A stretch of DNA of 64,000 bases. Source: Rhipicephalus microplus (lineage: Eukaryota > Arthropoda > Arachnida > Ixodida > Ixodidae). The stretch covers positions 317,710,616-317,774,615 of the forward strand of contig NC_134710.1 of the NCBI RefSeq assembly GCF_043290135.1. The letters are read 5' to 3'. The translations under genes and the position numbers were made by a program. Below, piece by piece: positions 32,651-43,768 of the stretch (the first letter of the stretch is position 1; each line of letters begins with the position of its first letter). Below the pieces are notes generated by a model. The model did no database searches, was not told where the DNA came from, and saw nothing but the letters and a program-made list of their open reading frames with translations.

Positions 32651-33105
32651 CGCCAACGCCAGCTCTAAACAGCCACTATAGCCAAATATAATGTGCCCAA
32701 GAGAGGGCACACACACAAGGTTAAACCTCACCGCCAGAAAAAAATCGAAGTAAGCAGAAGGTAGAAGATGACAGGACAGATAAAAAGTGAGAAAAGACGA
32801 AGATGTAGGGAGAGAGAGATAGCAAAAAGCGACTGCCGATTTTCCCTGGGTGGGTCCGCCCAGGGGTGCCGTCTACGTGAAGCTGGGGCCAAAGGCGTGT
32901 GTTGCCTCTGCCGGAGGGAGGGGCCTTAGAGGTTCGATCAGCCGGCATCAGCTTAACACCCAGGATCCCCTTTTCCCCGGACATGGCTAGGTGTAAGAAG
33001 GAGTCCAATCCCCCCCCCCCCCCCCCCTTGTTAGCTCTGGTCGGAGGTGTCGCTAACACCTAACACCTGCTTACACAAACCCCCCTGCAGGCTGCGTTTC
33101 TTATT

Positions 33106-34649
33106 AAGGAGCAAAATATGCTGCATCTCGTGACACCAGTAGCCCCATCTGAATCTTGGAACACATTTCTGCACGGCAGCAGTATACTGAGGCAAAAGTG
33201 ACTAAGCAACAACACAAGGCACGCGATAGACCAAGGCTAAGTAATATTTTTTTTTCTCCCCTCAGTCAACAAGCCATTGTAGGCTGACAAATGGATGGCT
33301 TTACTTGTGATTGTTAGTGGTATAAAAAATCCAAATGCTCAGCCAGAAGCAACAAAGGCAGCAGGTATTTTAAGGCATGTACAGGCAAAAACTGTGAATT
33401 CCCCAAATTTATGCAACGGAGAAGTTTTAATTAGATGCCTTTAAAATTTAAAATGCATAGGTCCAACCAAAAACAAAAAAAAATTTTCTGAATTAATCAG
33501 AGTCTGAATTATCATGAGTGCTATATTAAGAGGTACCATACAAAGATGGGAATAGTCTGTTTCTGTTGCAGTAAAGATGCTTAGTGAGATTATATTAGGC
33601 AAACAATGCTGTCAAGCGATTTCTGCATTCCATTTGCTAAAATGTTCCATACTTGTTCACACAACGATGTGATGTGTTTTACTGATGTGGCTTAGAAGGA
33701 TCTTTTCAAAATAAAGCTGCATGAAGTGCATTGGGTTGCAGAGAACAAAAAAGTGGAACTGAAAATGGTTCCACGTAATGAGGAAGAAAATGTGGTTGCC
33801 GTTTAAGATGCATGGGCTGCAGGCTGTTTAGGCTCAAGGCAATCGGGTTCTGGACCCAAGCCAACTAATAGGGTCGTAGATCCAGCATTGATCACCTTAC
33901 CTATCGCAGCAGACACGTGCAGACATGCAAGTGACTCAACTGTGTGATAAACTTTTACTATCTAAGACTGAATTTTGTAGGGTAGATTTTTCAGATAATC
34001 TTTTCGTACAATCACAGTTTCCATCCTATTCATCGTTATTTGTCTCTACTTTGCTTCTAGTTTGCTAATGTCACAAATAGTGACATATACGTACAGGAAG
34101 CCCAATGCAAGACTGTGTCAAATGATTCACCTTCAGCAAGTGTCTCCCTTTCATTAAACAACCCGATCTGGCGATACCCCCATTTCAGTAACCAAGAACA
34201 TGTGCACTCCTGTACCAATTCTGCACTTTCATTTTGTTCAATATTATTATTTCTGTTGTAAAAACTGACCTCATTTGAAAATTTTTTGCAGAAATGTCGA
34301 GGAGGGATTCGACATGTTTTCATAGTTTGCTGACAGCTAAACCTTTAAAGAGCATGCCAATGTTATCCTGCATAGCACACAAGCTAGGTGTCCCCTATGT
34401 AGGGAGAATCAACTCCTCACCCTCAATAATGGGGAATCAACCAATGTATTGATGTCCCACAGTGCATATGCCAGTACGAACATTTTCATACCGTTAGCAT
34501 CTTGTATAAGTATCTCAAATGCTTATCATCACAGTACCTTCTACGTGTATCATGACACAATCGCGAGGTATCTTTGCACAGCCCTGCTTTATACGTGCCA
34601 GGAATGTGCAAAGTAAGACAAAAAAGAAAGACGGGAGGCTTCAACTGAC
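33106..34649 (-). other. Intron sequence, no element recognised
   Basis: AT-rich intron between the LINE nest and the next exon. No coding motif, no paired termini and no SINE seen. Confidence 0.55.
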
Positions 34650-34888
34650 CGGTTCCTCCACTCTTTCTTCTGTTCCAAGAGAACATGCTGATGCTTCTGT
34701 GCCATGACTTCGCAGTCGTCCCGAGCAGTCTTTGTTGCATCTCGTTCCATTTGAAGTTGCTTTTCCAGGTAATCAATCTGTCGCTTCATGTTTTCGATGA
34801 CAATTTCAGATTCTACATCGCTTGTCTCAGATGTGTTCGCACCAGCTGCATTTTGTTTTTGCTGCTTGAGTACGGAGTGGGCACGAAC
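34650..34888 (-). CDS. GCC2: GCC2-like golgin, exon (3rd seen in window)
   Basis: 239 nt: 79 codons plus 2 nt of a split Arg codon. Acceptor 'acattgcag' before 34888, donor 'gtcagt' after 34650. Begins 'VRAHSVLKQQKQNAAGA', an unusually specific phrase. In animal GCC2 proteins the coil approaching the C-terminus contains a 'YKVR(V/A)HNVLKQQK'-like sequence. Then comes a short Thr/Ser/Glu segment ('NTSETSDVESEIV') and a renewed coil ('ENMKRQIDYLEKQLQMERDA', 'DDCEVMAQKHQHVLLEQKKE'). GCC2/GCC185 is a trans-Golgi golgin that tethers endosome-derived vesicles and binds Arl and Rab GTPases through its C-terminus. Identification rests on remembered family sequence, not on a search. Confidence 0.8.
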
Positions 34889-36979
34889 CTGCAATGTTGC
34901 CGTCATAGTGTCCCGGTGTAAATCCTTCAGACATCTATTTAATGATCCAGCTTGCCTAGCAACCAACAAGGGACTGCCCAAAAGATTCAAAACAAAACAC
35001 TGAGAGAACAGGCTATCCTAGTAAACAACAATCTGATAAACAAAACTGCTGCTTAAATGAAACAACTACCTCTGGTGTGATTGGTTTCATACTTGTAAGC
35101 TGCACCCCTGCTCATCTCTCAGTAAACGAAACTCCTGTTAAATGGAACATATTTTCCTGGTCACTTCAGGTTTCGTTTAAGAAACAAGAGACTAGTGTAT
35201 TAGAATTTTGCACTCTACCTAGACAAGATAGGCATGGCCTCGGCACATCATTGTAATGCGACTACCGAGTCCTATTTTAGCTTGATGAAAGGCAAAATTT
35301 GTCTTTAAAATGCAAAGCATTTTGTAGTGAATCAAAGGCACTTTAGTGTTTCTGTCACTATCTCACTGCTTACACAGGGGTGCAACAGCCGAAATGCAAT
35401 TTGGAGCAATTTTTGGAGCAGCAAAATGTTACTTCTGGAGCACTAAAATCCAGAGTTAGAGCAAGTTACGGGGAGAAAGACATGCATTTTTTTTTATCAC
35501 GAAATATCAAATTAAGAGCAGCATAAAAAAAGCTTACATTTGGAAAAAAATAAAAATATATGCATAAACAATTCGACATCACCTGAATAATGCAGTGTGA
35601 AAATGAGTACTGCTATTGCAATGAAAGTAGTATTTTGAGCCACCCCACTGACCAAACAATGATAAAGTCTATATTAGCATTTGCAGTGATAGCGCCGAGG
35701 TCTTCCGATTTGGAGCAATTTTTGGAGCAGCGAAATTTTCATTTTGGAGCCTTTTGGAGCAGCAAAAGTTTCCCTTTTGGAGCAATCTGGAGCAACTTCA
35801 CATCCAGGAGGAGCAGCGAGTTCCATTGACATTCAAGGGCATGAAAAATTATTTTGGGGCTCATGTCTCATGTGGAGAGCTAGAAATCTTTCCATTCATT
35901 TCATATCTTATGAAGCCAGTCATCTAAGGAGCACTCCCTATTTTAGTTAATAATGCAAGAATAATGGCATCATTATGTTGGCCATTCTGAAAAACTTGTC
36001 CAGTGATTATTTTTGTAGCAAATAAACAGAATACTGGCTGAATAAAAGTGTACTTCATGAAACAACAATCTATACATCTAGGTAGTTATCAGTATATACG
36101 GTAGACAAATGCTGTGACGTACAACACTAGAGACACACACAGTCGCAACTGCATTTCCCTTAGACGACTTCAAGGATATAGAAAGGTTCTTTTTCTTCAC
36201 AACCGATTACACTGCTAGGCTTAACATGAAGTCATTTAGCCAGTCTCATAAAGCCAACCTCCTCCGGCACTCATCTCTTTGTGGTGAAACTACACGATTT
36301 AAAAACTTCGTTTTCCATTTGCAGCGATGTTTTTATGATGCTAAGTACATTTATGTCTATACTACAAAATTCCCCTTGTAGAGTTCCAGAAAGCAGTGCA
36401 TAAAGAAAAAAGAACCCCACGGGTTCCTCAAGCATATGCCCAAGACGACTACAAGACGACAGCCATTTTCTTTTTATTGCGATAACAATTACAAAAACAT
36501 TCTCGACCAGTCTTTGCCATCACCAGGGGCATAGGTAAATTTTTTTATTTTTGAGGGGAGAGAGTGCACCTTGATCTGAAGGGGGAGCATGTAAATGATA
36601 ATGTTGAGCCATAGACAACATGCCATGTGATGGCAAAAAAACACTTCGGAAGGAGAGGCCCATTCCCAATGTGCCCCCCCCCCCCTCCCCGGCTATGCCA
36701 CTGGCTGTCGCCGTGATGTTTTGTCCAATCAATAACCCAATCAATAACAATCCCAATCAATAACATCCCCCCCATGCATCGTGTGTTTTATAAGCGGGCA
36801 AAAGCTCGCGACTAGGGGTGACAAACACAGATAAAGCAGAGTAAAAAAGCCACAGTTTCTCCGGGAGAGCAAAGCAATGAATGCAATAGCAACAACTAGC
36901 AATGTAACGTTGAGAACGGCAAGCAGATCGAAACGCACAGTGCACTGCTCATGCACAAATGATGCACAAACAAAATATA
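34889..36979 (-). other. Intron with 'ttttggagca' motif cluster
   Basis: AT-rich intron without coding motifs. 35395-35480 and 35705-35830 carry clusters of the decamer ttttggagca and variants (about ten occurrences). The motif occurs again at about 45610-45660. Around 36660-36705 is a C-rich tract followed by 'ggctatgccactgg', a phrase typical of a dispersed repeat tail. Neither is a gene. Confidence 0.5.
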
Positions 36980-38014
36980 CAGTGGAACCACGATTATACA
37001 ACTTTTAGGGGACCACGCAAAACCGTCGTATAATCGAAAAACTGAGATTATACACCGCGACACTCAGCCTTGCCCGCAAAACGGGTACAGACTGCCTTGA
37101 TAAGCCCACAGCACGACCTTCTGCCTCTGAAATGAGGGTAGATTAAATTATTATTGCCAGTGATAACTAATGGCAGCAATAATTAGTTGAAGGAGGTCCA
37201 AGTGAATTTTTATTTTTAGCCTTAAAAACAATCAAATCCAACGCACATCTTTCTACCGATAAACAGTCAGAAAATTGCCTGCGCAGAAAAACGAAACCAC
37301 GTTGCCGTGAGCCTCCCGTCAGATGAGTCAGACGCAGTGTAATCGCTATCGTATAATGGTAACAGACAATAAGTTTATGCACAATGCATTCATGCGCGAC
37401 TGAGCTGTGTGCATTGTAATTTGTTGCCTCGTGAAGTGCAACTATTGGTGTCGCACTGTTGTTATAAATGTTGACGTCAAGTGAAAATAATTTTGCACAG
37501 CGAAAGCAGCTGTGTCGTGCCCTTATGCATGTGCAAACCAGTGACTGCAAGTGTGACAGAGCCAGGAGACCAGCTTTATGTCGACCAGGAAATGTTTCCA
37601 CAGACCGAAAATGTTAAAATATCAGCTTTTTGGTCAGCTGAACCTACTCTATGTAGATAGAACTTGACTAGGTAATGAACTTGGGTACGTATGCACGTGA
37701 TTGAGGCGTGGGTAGAAGTGCATGAACTTCCGGGAAAATAAATTTTCCATTCGATGAGGATGACTACTTTTCCTGCTCTTCTCCTTGGGGTATGCATGTT
37801 CATATTTTGCACTCGTGACTATTTCGTCAACATGTGATTTGAGTAACGGTGGCTTTTTTTTTCCAACAGAATCTGAAAGTCGTCGTAAGATGCGGGGTCT
37901 GCATAAAACTGCGTAGTTTAACCAAGGTTTTTAATAAATTGTTTCCATAGGGATTTCCCCGGGACCAAACCGATTCGTCGTATAATGCAGGTGACCGCAA
38001 AACCGGGGGATGTA
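36980..38014. mobile_element. Probable MITE-like element, left end 'cagtggaaccacgattatac'
   Basis: The left edge is TA (36978-36979) followed by 'cagtggaaccacgattatac', which looks like a Tigger-type terminus. Both edges carry related phrases in opposite orientation, 'accgtcgtataatcg' near 37023 and 'cgtcgtataatgcaggtgac' near 37977. The right edge is the TA at 38013-38014 shared with the next element. The outermost right bases do not mirror the left end well, so the element is uncertain or degraded. An open minus-strand frame of 144 codons inside (37167-37601) has no motif and is probably chance. Confidence 0.4.
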
Positions 38015-38579
38015 CAGTCAAATCTCGATAATTCGAACTCGAAGGGGCCCGAAAATTTGTTTGAATCAAAAGTTTGAATCAATGAAAGCTAAATGAACGG
38101 AGGGCTCACCATGGAGTGGCGCATGTGCACAGAGCTAACACACGAGGGGGAAGCTTCAGAAGATTTACATTCATTTTTTTTTCTTTGATTTATTTTTAGA
38201 AAACAGCTTTCTTTTTTTCCCTCTCTCTCTGTCTTCGCACGCGGCGTTCAAGGGAGAAGGGTCTTCACGTGGCAGGGACAAAAAAGGAATAAGCGTGGAG
38301 CAGGCGCATCGCAGATCGGCATTTGAGAAAGAGCAAACATTTCACCGCAGCCTTTTCTTTCCTTCTCCTTCGCCCTCAGCGTTGAAGTGTCAAAGGTGTC
38401 GCCGCAGTAGCATTTTCGGAGCGCGGAATGTTAGAATTAACCATCGGAAGTGCTTGCGCATTCAAATTACTGGCCGTTTTTGCCCATTGAAATACACATA
38501 GCTATGCCAGGACCTCAGCATGAGTTCGAATTAACTGGAAGTTCGACATAAGTGTGTTTGAATTAATGAGATTCGTCTG
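38015..38579. mobile_element. 565-bp MITE, Tigger-type ends
   Basis: Ends 'cagtcaaatctcgataattc' and the reverse complement of 'cagacgaatctcattaattc', with TA on the left (38013-38014) and CA on the right. The interior from about 38220 matches 12110-12460, giving a two-member family in this window. No coding capacity. It abuts the element listed at 36980-38014 without spacer. Confidence 0.8.
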
Positions 38580-39907
38580 CATAATCAAAGTTCCTCTGTA
38601 CACCGGACGAGAGCGAACTACCAATGTTTACCGCTCAACATTTAATACGCTGTTTAAACGAATATACCACACGAAATATAGCCTAGTACAGATGAGTACA
38701 ACTAACAAGTGCCCCAGTTATACTTCGCTGTGTATGAAAAGCGCACTCTTTTCGCCAACGAGACTTGTGCAGCCAGCAAGTTACCTTTGTGTTGGGCCCA
38801 GCAACTCAGGAACTAACGCTATCATTCGGGTGAAAGCCGAAAGCACACAATTCTCCCCACCGAAAGATAAGTGTACGCACACAAGCAAAATATATATTCC
38901 CTTCCCCCATTCATGGGGCAAAGTAGGCGTAGGAAATAAGCGCGCGTTCGCGCATCGTGACAGACTGGGCGCCGAGCGCAGGCGGCTTTTTCATTCTTGA
39001 GTTTTTATATATATAGACATGTATACATGAACAATGAATGGCGGTGGCAGCAAAAAACCAGCGGAGACTGTCCATATAATTGCCATCGCAATAAAAGAGC
39101 CGACCTACCTCGTTTGCACAGAGTGCAGATGCGATAGCGTCACCCCGTGTGCCAAGCCTGCCATCGATTGTCAATAAAGCAGAGAGAAACGCGCCACCCA
39201 TCTTCAAAAAGCAGGAAGGAACTAGTAACGCAAGAGGGGTGGGGGGGCATTGTTATAAAATTTGGGTGTTATCACTGGCACTTGCACTAATTATGCAGGC
39301 ATTACAAACGGCTGTTATACCCTTCTATCTTGTACTTTCAATACGAACAGACTGCCGGTATCACATTGATTGCTTATAGCCTAAGTGAAACTAACAAATA
39401 GTATATTTTGCACACGATGTCACACTTCTCAGATAAACGCTGGCTAAAAGGACAATTATCACTCCAAATGCCGAAGCGGTTTTTGCACTGTCAGTTACCT
39501 AAACACGAAGCATAAGTTATAGTAGCACAGAAAGTTTACGAGCATGTCTCATTAGGCCTTGCGATATCACGCTCACAAATGTACCCTTCAAATGACGCAG
39601 CTTCTGCCCCCTCCTCCTCCCACCCAAAAAAAAAAACAATGAATATGTTCTTTTTTTTTTTAACCATCAGTCATTGACATAGGAAAGCGAGAAGCGGATG
39701 TGTAACAAGGCGTAGCCGCTTCACCGTGGGCCTTTTAATCCCACAGCCGCTTGCGATAGCCCCCCTATAGAAAGCTGAGTGTATTAAGACTGAATTCGAA
39801 CAGTTCAAACGAGGAAGCATGCTTTTAATAATGAGATGACATTTAAAAAAAGCATGCGAAAATTTGAATACACATCCTAGCGATCTCGAGTTTGAAATGG
39901 CAAAGTG
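38580..39907. other. Intron sequence, no gene recognised
   Basis: Mixed composition. Includes a poly-purine/poly-T patch at 39625-39660. No coding motif, splice-flanked exon or paired termini recognised. Ends at the target duplication of the next SINE. Confidence 0.5.
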
Positions 39908-40153
39908 ATTTGACTGATGACTGATATGTGGGATTTAACGTCCCAAAACCACGATATGATTGAGAGACGAAGTAGTAGAGGGTTCCGAAAATTTTGACCC
40001 CCTGGAATTTTTTAACATCCACTTAAATCTGAGTACACAAGCTTAGAGCATTTCCGCCTCCATCGGAAATGCAGCCGCCGCAGCCGGGATTGGATCCCGC
40101 GACCTGCGGGTCAGCAGCCAAGTACCTTAGCCACCAGACCACCATGGCGGGAC
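39908..40153 (-). mobile_element. Full-length tRNA-derived SINE
   Basis: The complement of the family body and the tRNA head are present ('ttggatcccgcgacctgcgg', 'accttagccaccagaccacc'). The duplication tgaaatggcaaagtg (39893-39907) / tgaaatggaaaagtg (40154-40168) matches at 14 of 15. The body has several substitutions and small deletions (for example the shortened 'gattgagagacgaag'), so this is an older copy. Confidence 0.92.
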
Positions 40154-40168
40154 TGAAATGGAAAAGTG

Positions 40169-41395
40169 TTTTAGGAGCTTTTACCGCAACAGCAATTGCA
40201 AAAGCAGATGTGCTGGTGGAAGGAATTACGAAAATTAACTTCTGAATGAAGATCCATAAAATAGGTATATTAAAGTAAAAGTGTCAACCCATTTCCACTA
40301 TGCACGTGTTCTTCTGTGGACACGAAGCGCGAGAAATTAGACCACGTGCGATATCCATAAGTAGATGTGACACACATTCTGGTGGCGCATACGCATGTAG
40401 CTGTTAGTAAAAATTGCTTTAATTACGTGCCGCGCAACTCTTCAAATGAACTATCAGCAGAAATTCTGGAACAGGCGACGCCCGCCGATTAATCGCCACC
40501 ACAGTTTCACGATACAAATTGGAGTAGACGTCATGAGCCTCTGCGGAGAGTACGTTTTACCGTTAAGCGGACTTGCATAGCAGAAGTTGTGTCTTCACCA
40601 AACATAGCATCGTAGATTACTTAGGACACACGTGCGACCGCTGTTAAATCAGCGGAATAATTCTAGGCACATGATTGTGATTTTGGTGGCCCCGAGAACA
40701 AGATGCACATGTTCTGACGCGCCGGTGTGGCTATTGCCGATGATAGACACTCTCAAGTCCAACTTTGGCACAGTTTGCCACAATTTTCTTTGATATTACC
40801 AGGATGGTGCAGTAAATCTGTTTTGGTGCACTTTGGCCCAGTTGGCGCAGGAGTAAGATTACTGCATTTGTTGTGTCTGTCAATTCGTTTGACAGACTCT
40901 GAAAGATCAAATAGGGATATGCCAAGGTGCCGACCTTGAAATTTGGGAGATTCGTAACACCAAGATGTAGAGGTGGCAAAAAAAAAACTGGTGCACAATT
41001 TGGTTTTCTTGGGGGGAAGCAGAAATGCCATACACTACTCCAAATGATCGCCAACAGCTTATTTAGACATCACTGATTATACTGGTATTAAGAATTATGT
41101 GGTGTACAAATGCATGAGTAACTGAATAAAATGTACAGTGTCCTGTGACTAGCGCTTACAGTCCCTTCCAAATCTCAATACGCTTTTTCGCAGGGCATTG
41201 GTGTACTGCAGCAAAGGTGGCTTAAGCAGCATTCTCTCCAAGGGTTAGAACCAAATCCAAGAAATTTTCTAACCGCTACAGCTCCCCCCTCCCCCAACTT
41301 CTCACCCCTATTTTTTTTCTTTATTATTTCACCGTGGGGTTAAGTGCCCCTTCTGCTCCCTTGCCAGGAACAATCAACGAGGTAAAGTAGTAACG
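40169..41395. other. Intron sequence, no gene recognised
   Basis: No coding motif on either strand and no identifiable element termini. Overlapping short frames in opposite directions at 40727-41054 are not supported by any motif. Confidence 0.5.
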
Positions 41396-41735
41396 GTGCA
41401 CCCGTTGGCCAGGCAGCGTGTTTGACAACCGTATGCTGGAGAACGCACGAGAGAGGGGGGAGACACCCATGTCATCTGCTACGGCGCTGATTGGCAGCGG
41501 CTGTCACGAACGTCATTTCCGCGTTCAGTTAGACTTTTTGCTGCTTTTTGCGGTTGCCGCACCAGCAGCCAAGGCTGCCACGGACACACTGGTAGCTCCG
41601 GTACCGAGAGCCCTGAGAGCAGCTGTGTGTGTGGTGTGTTTTCTGAATCGGATTGCTTTTGGGTGGTTTCCGAACTACTGAAACCGTAAGTAAACAGTCT
41701 CGGGCAAATTGTGTAGACCGACTGCAATCAAGACG
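41396..41735 (+). repeat. Long inverted repeat, left arm
   Basis: Pairs in inverted orientation with 43315-43768. The outer phrase 'gtttgacaaccgtatgctgg' pairs with the complement of 'ccagcatacagttgtcaagc', 'ctgctacggcg' and 'gtcatttccgcg' match inside, and the inner phrase 'ggtttccgaactactgaaac' with 'cgtaagtaaacagt' matches the complement of 'ccgaactactgaagccgtaag'. Arms are diverged in the middle. Each arm ends inward in a good splice-donor-like 'gtaagt', so the repeat could be a duplicated promoter/first-exon unit or a foldback transposon. Confidence 0.65.
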
Positions 41736-41937
41736 TATTTGCCGCAGTGTCGCTAGCATCATGGCTCGCTTTTACCTGTAGATCCCACAGCATCTTCGTC
41801 ACGGCTGTTAAACGCATGTCAAGATTTATTTCGGTCGGCTTATTACGCTGTCGCAGGTATAATCGTACATCACCGTTCATGTTTAAAGCGATTTCGAGGC
41901 CACCGACGGTCTTGCCTACAGGATCTATGCATATCAT
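41728..41937 (-). CDS. Candidate isolated exon, unidentified
   Basis: Minus-strand frame with a protein-like segment: 'GKTVGGLEIALNMNGDVRLY' followed by 'LRQRNKPTEINLDMRLTAVT' and 'KMLWDLQ'. It is bounded by plausible splice signals, acceptor '...gatcctgtag' near 41910 and donor 'ctacag/gtaaaag' near 41776. It cannot belong to the GCC2-like gene, because that gene's flanking exons join in phase with conserved sequence across this intron. I do not recognise a family. It could be an exon of a gene nested in the intron, a retrocopy piece, or chance. Confidence 0.25.
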   Translation of the reverse strand: MICIDPVGKTVGGLEIALNMNGDVRLYLRQRNKPTEINLDMRLTAVTKMLWDLQVKASHDASDTAANTS

Positions 41938-43314
41938 TAGTAATTGCGAGTTTAAACTATCAAGTGCTCATAATATGCCCCAGTCGGCTTTTTACCTGCA
42001 GCAAGAGCGGCGCGAAAAAGTGAAACAATCGTTCAATCATTGAGTATGTCCTGTTTTAAGATAAACTGCCTAGTTACTTGACATTGCAGTGTCGGTTCGT
42101 GATGCCAGCCAGTTTTGCAGACATTGTGCAGCAGACATTCTACAAAATAATGCAAATGTATAACTTGCAGGTAACCGTGGGTAATATATGAAGCAAAATC
42201 AGAGAGATATGGGGTAGTTGCAGTGCAAAAACAAACAAACAACAGATTTGACAACATGTGTGTGGCTCCACACTGCATCACTGTGATGGTACTGAGCAGC
42301 TTACTAGAATCACGAATAGAAAAAAAGATACATCACAGGCAGGTGATGCAAAAGAAAACTGAATGATGGTTAAGGGTAAATTTAGTTTTCAAGAAATTTC
42401 TGCAAGACTATGTTTGTTTATGCCAAATGTTTTATTTGTATTACTTCCAAGGCGTGGGGGCATCGCAGGTGGGAGAAGAAAGTTCAACACACACAAATAA
42501 AGTAAGCATTTGTAATTTCTAACTTTACAGTGTTACGTATACTGTTCCATGTTTCAGAGAGGATCAGGAGTTTTATTATAAGTAAACAAGTACCAATGGA
42601 CAGAGAAAGTAAAACCTTTGTGAATAATGTCATCGGCTTCCTCCTGTCTCAGCCCTTTTTTTCTTTTAATTTTTCATTGCAACCAATTCACTTTACTATT
42701 TCTACGCTTCCACATTAAGCCTTCGCTCTGAGTCACTCTTGCTGCCTTCATGTGGACGGCTTCGGACAGGCAACATCCATATTCACGATAGGCTCCCAGC
42801 AGTTCTTCTAAACTCTGGGACCTCCTAATGCGATATTTTTCCAATATAGCTCTTCCATAACTGTTTTAATAAACTTGACATATATTGACTTGAACACATA
42901 AGCTGTGCTCAAGTGTAAACAGTGCTTTCAGAAACAAAATGAAAAAAGTTCACCTGCATTAGTGAACTAGACTGGGATGGTTGGTATGTACATTACAAAA
43001 TGTTGTATTTAGACAAGTAGGTACCGATCTGTCTAAAACTCAGAAGTATAAGCACTGGAAACCGCTCAAAGCATGAACGGCAGCGTACCACCATTAGATG
43101 CGGCCAATTAGAATGGGTATTGGAATGGGAATGGACCTTTAGAATGGGTGGGAAATTAAAACTTAGGCACGAGTTAAACACGCGTGGCGAAAAACGAGCT
43201 CCCCACGCTAAAGAAACCCGCGGTCACTGATGTACGTCTCGCTCCAACGAGTAAATCTTGTTTGTCTACTACTCGTCGTAATGCCACGAGTGTGCAGATG
43301 CCGCCTGTCTATGC

Positions 43315-43768
43315 AGTCAGCCCCGACACTGTTTACTTACGGCTTCAGTAGTTCGGAAACACGATGGAAGCAGAAATGTTGTAGGCGCGTGTGCTCAGAT
43401 TTGGGTGCACGTTAAAGAACTCCAGGCGGTCGAAATTTCCAGAGCCCTCCACTACGACATTTCTCATAACCATATGGTGGTTTTGGGAAGTTAAACCCCA
43501 CATATCAATCAATCAATCAATTAGTTCAGAAACAACCCCAAAGCAGTCGGAACACTGGCATAATGACACAACGCAGCACCGCGATCACTCGCTTCTCACC
43601 CCGCGAGCATGGCGACGCCGGCGAGGACAGACGAGGGCGTCAGGCATTGCGCGGAAATGACGTTTCCAGTAGTGGTAGCCAAAGAGCGCCGTAGCAGACG
43701 ACATGAACGTCTACCCTCTCTCTCTCACACGTTCTCCAGCATACAGTTGTCAAGCACGCGGCCCGGGG
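43315..43768 (-). repeat. Long inverted repeat, right arm (with SINE)
   Basis: Inverted partner of 41396-41735. It is longer because a truncated SINE (43362-43521) has inserted in it. The spacer between arms is about 1.6 kb and contains the unidentified frame at 41728-41937 at its left edge, otherwise AT-rich DNA without motifs. Confidence 0.65.
43362..43521 (+). mobile_element. 5'-truncated SINE in inverted-repeat arm
   Basis: Begins in the body ('cgatggaagcagaaatgttg'), lacking the tRNA head, and ends in (ATCA)n. The duplication tagttcggaaaca (43349-43361) / tagttcagaaaca (43522-43534) matches at 12 of 13. The left arm of the inverted repeat shows the empty site (tttccgaactactgaaac, 41667-41684). 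Confidence 0.9.

Larger units (their letters stand above)
20271..33091 (-). mobile_element. Old I-like LINE with three nested insertions
   Basis: Minus-strand LINE of the same family as 23195-29042. It is flanked by a 14-bp duplication with two mismatches: ctgcatttctaatt at 20257-20270 and ctgcgtttcttatt at 33092-33105. Own segments are 33091-29057 (5' leader, ORF1 and ORF2 up to the RT), 23180-22231 (post-RT region), about 21271-20768 and 20589-20271 (end of ORF2 and 3' end with a GAT-type repeat). Foreign inserts are the younger LINE, an LTR fragment and a SINE. Catalytic motifs are lost (see the pseudogene entry). It lies in the 17.5-kb intron of the GCC2-like gene, in the gene's sense orientation. 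Confidence 0.9.

Noticed and set aside
33009..33028. Functional poly-C element
   Set aside because: A homopolymer in the leader of the old LINE, absent at the same place in the younger copy, consistent with slippage.
20271..33091. Two independent LINEs side by side, 20-23 kb and 29-33 kb
   Set aside because: The identical 14-bp target at 23181-23194 and 29043-29056, with reading continuity of RT sequence, shows one element split by another.
37167..37601. 144-codon minus-strand ORF
   Set aside because: No motif, composition as expected by chance, and located inside a probable MITE.
41728..41937. An additional GCC2 exon between 44863 and 34888
   Set aside because: Those two exons join in phase with conserved sequence across the junction, and the peptide here is not coiled coil.
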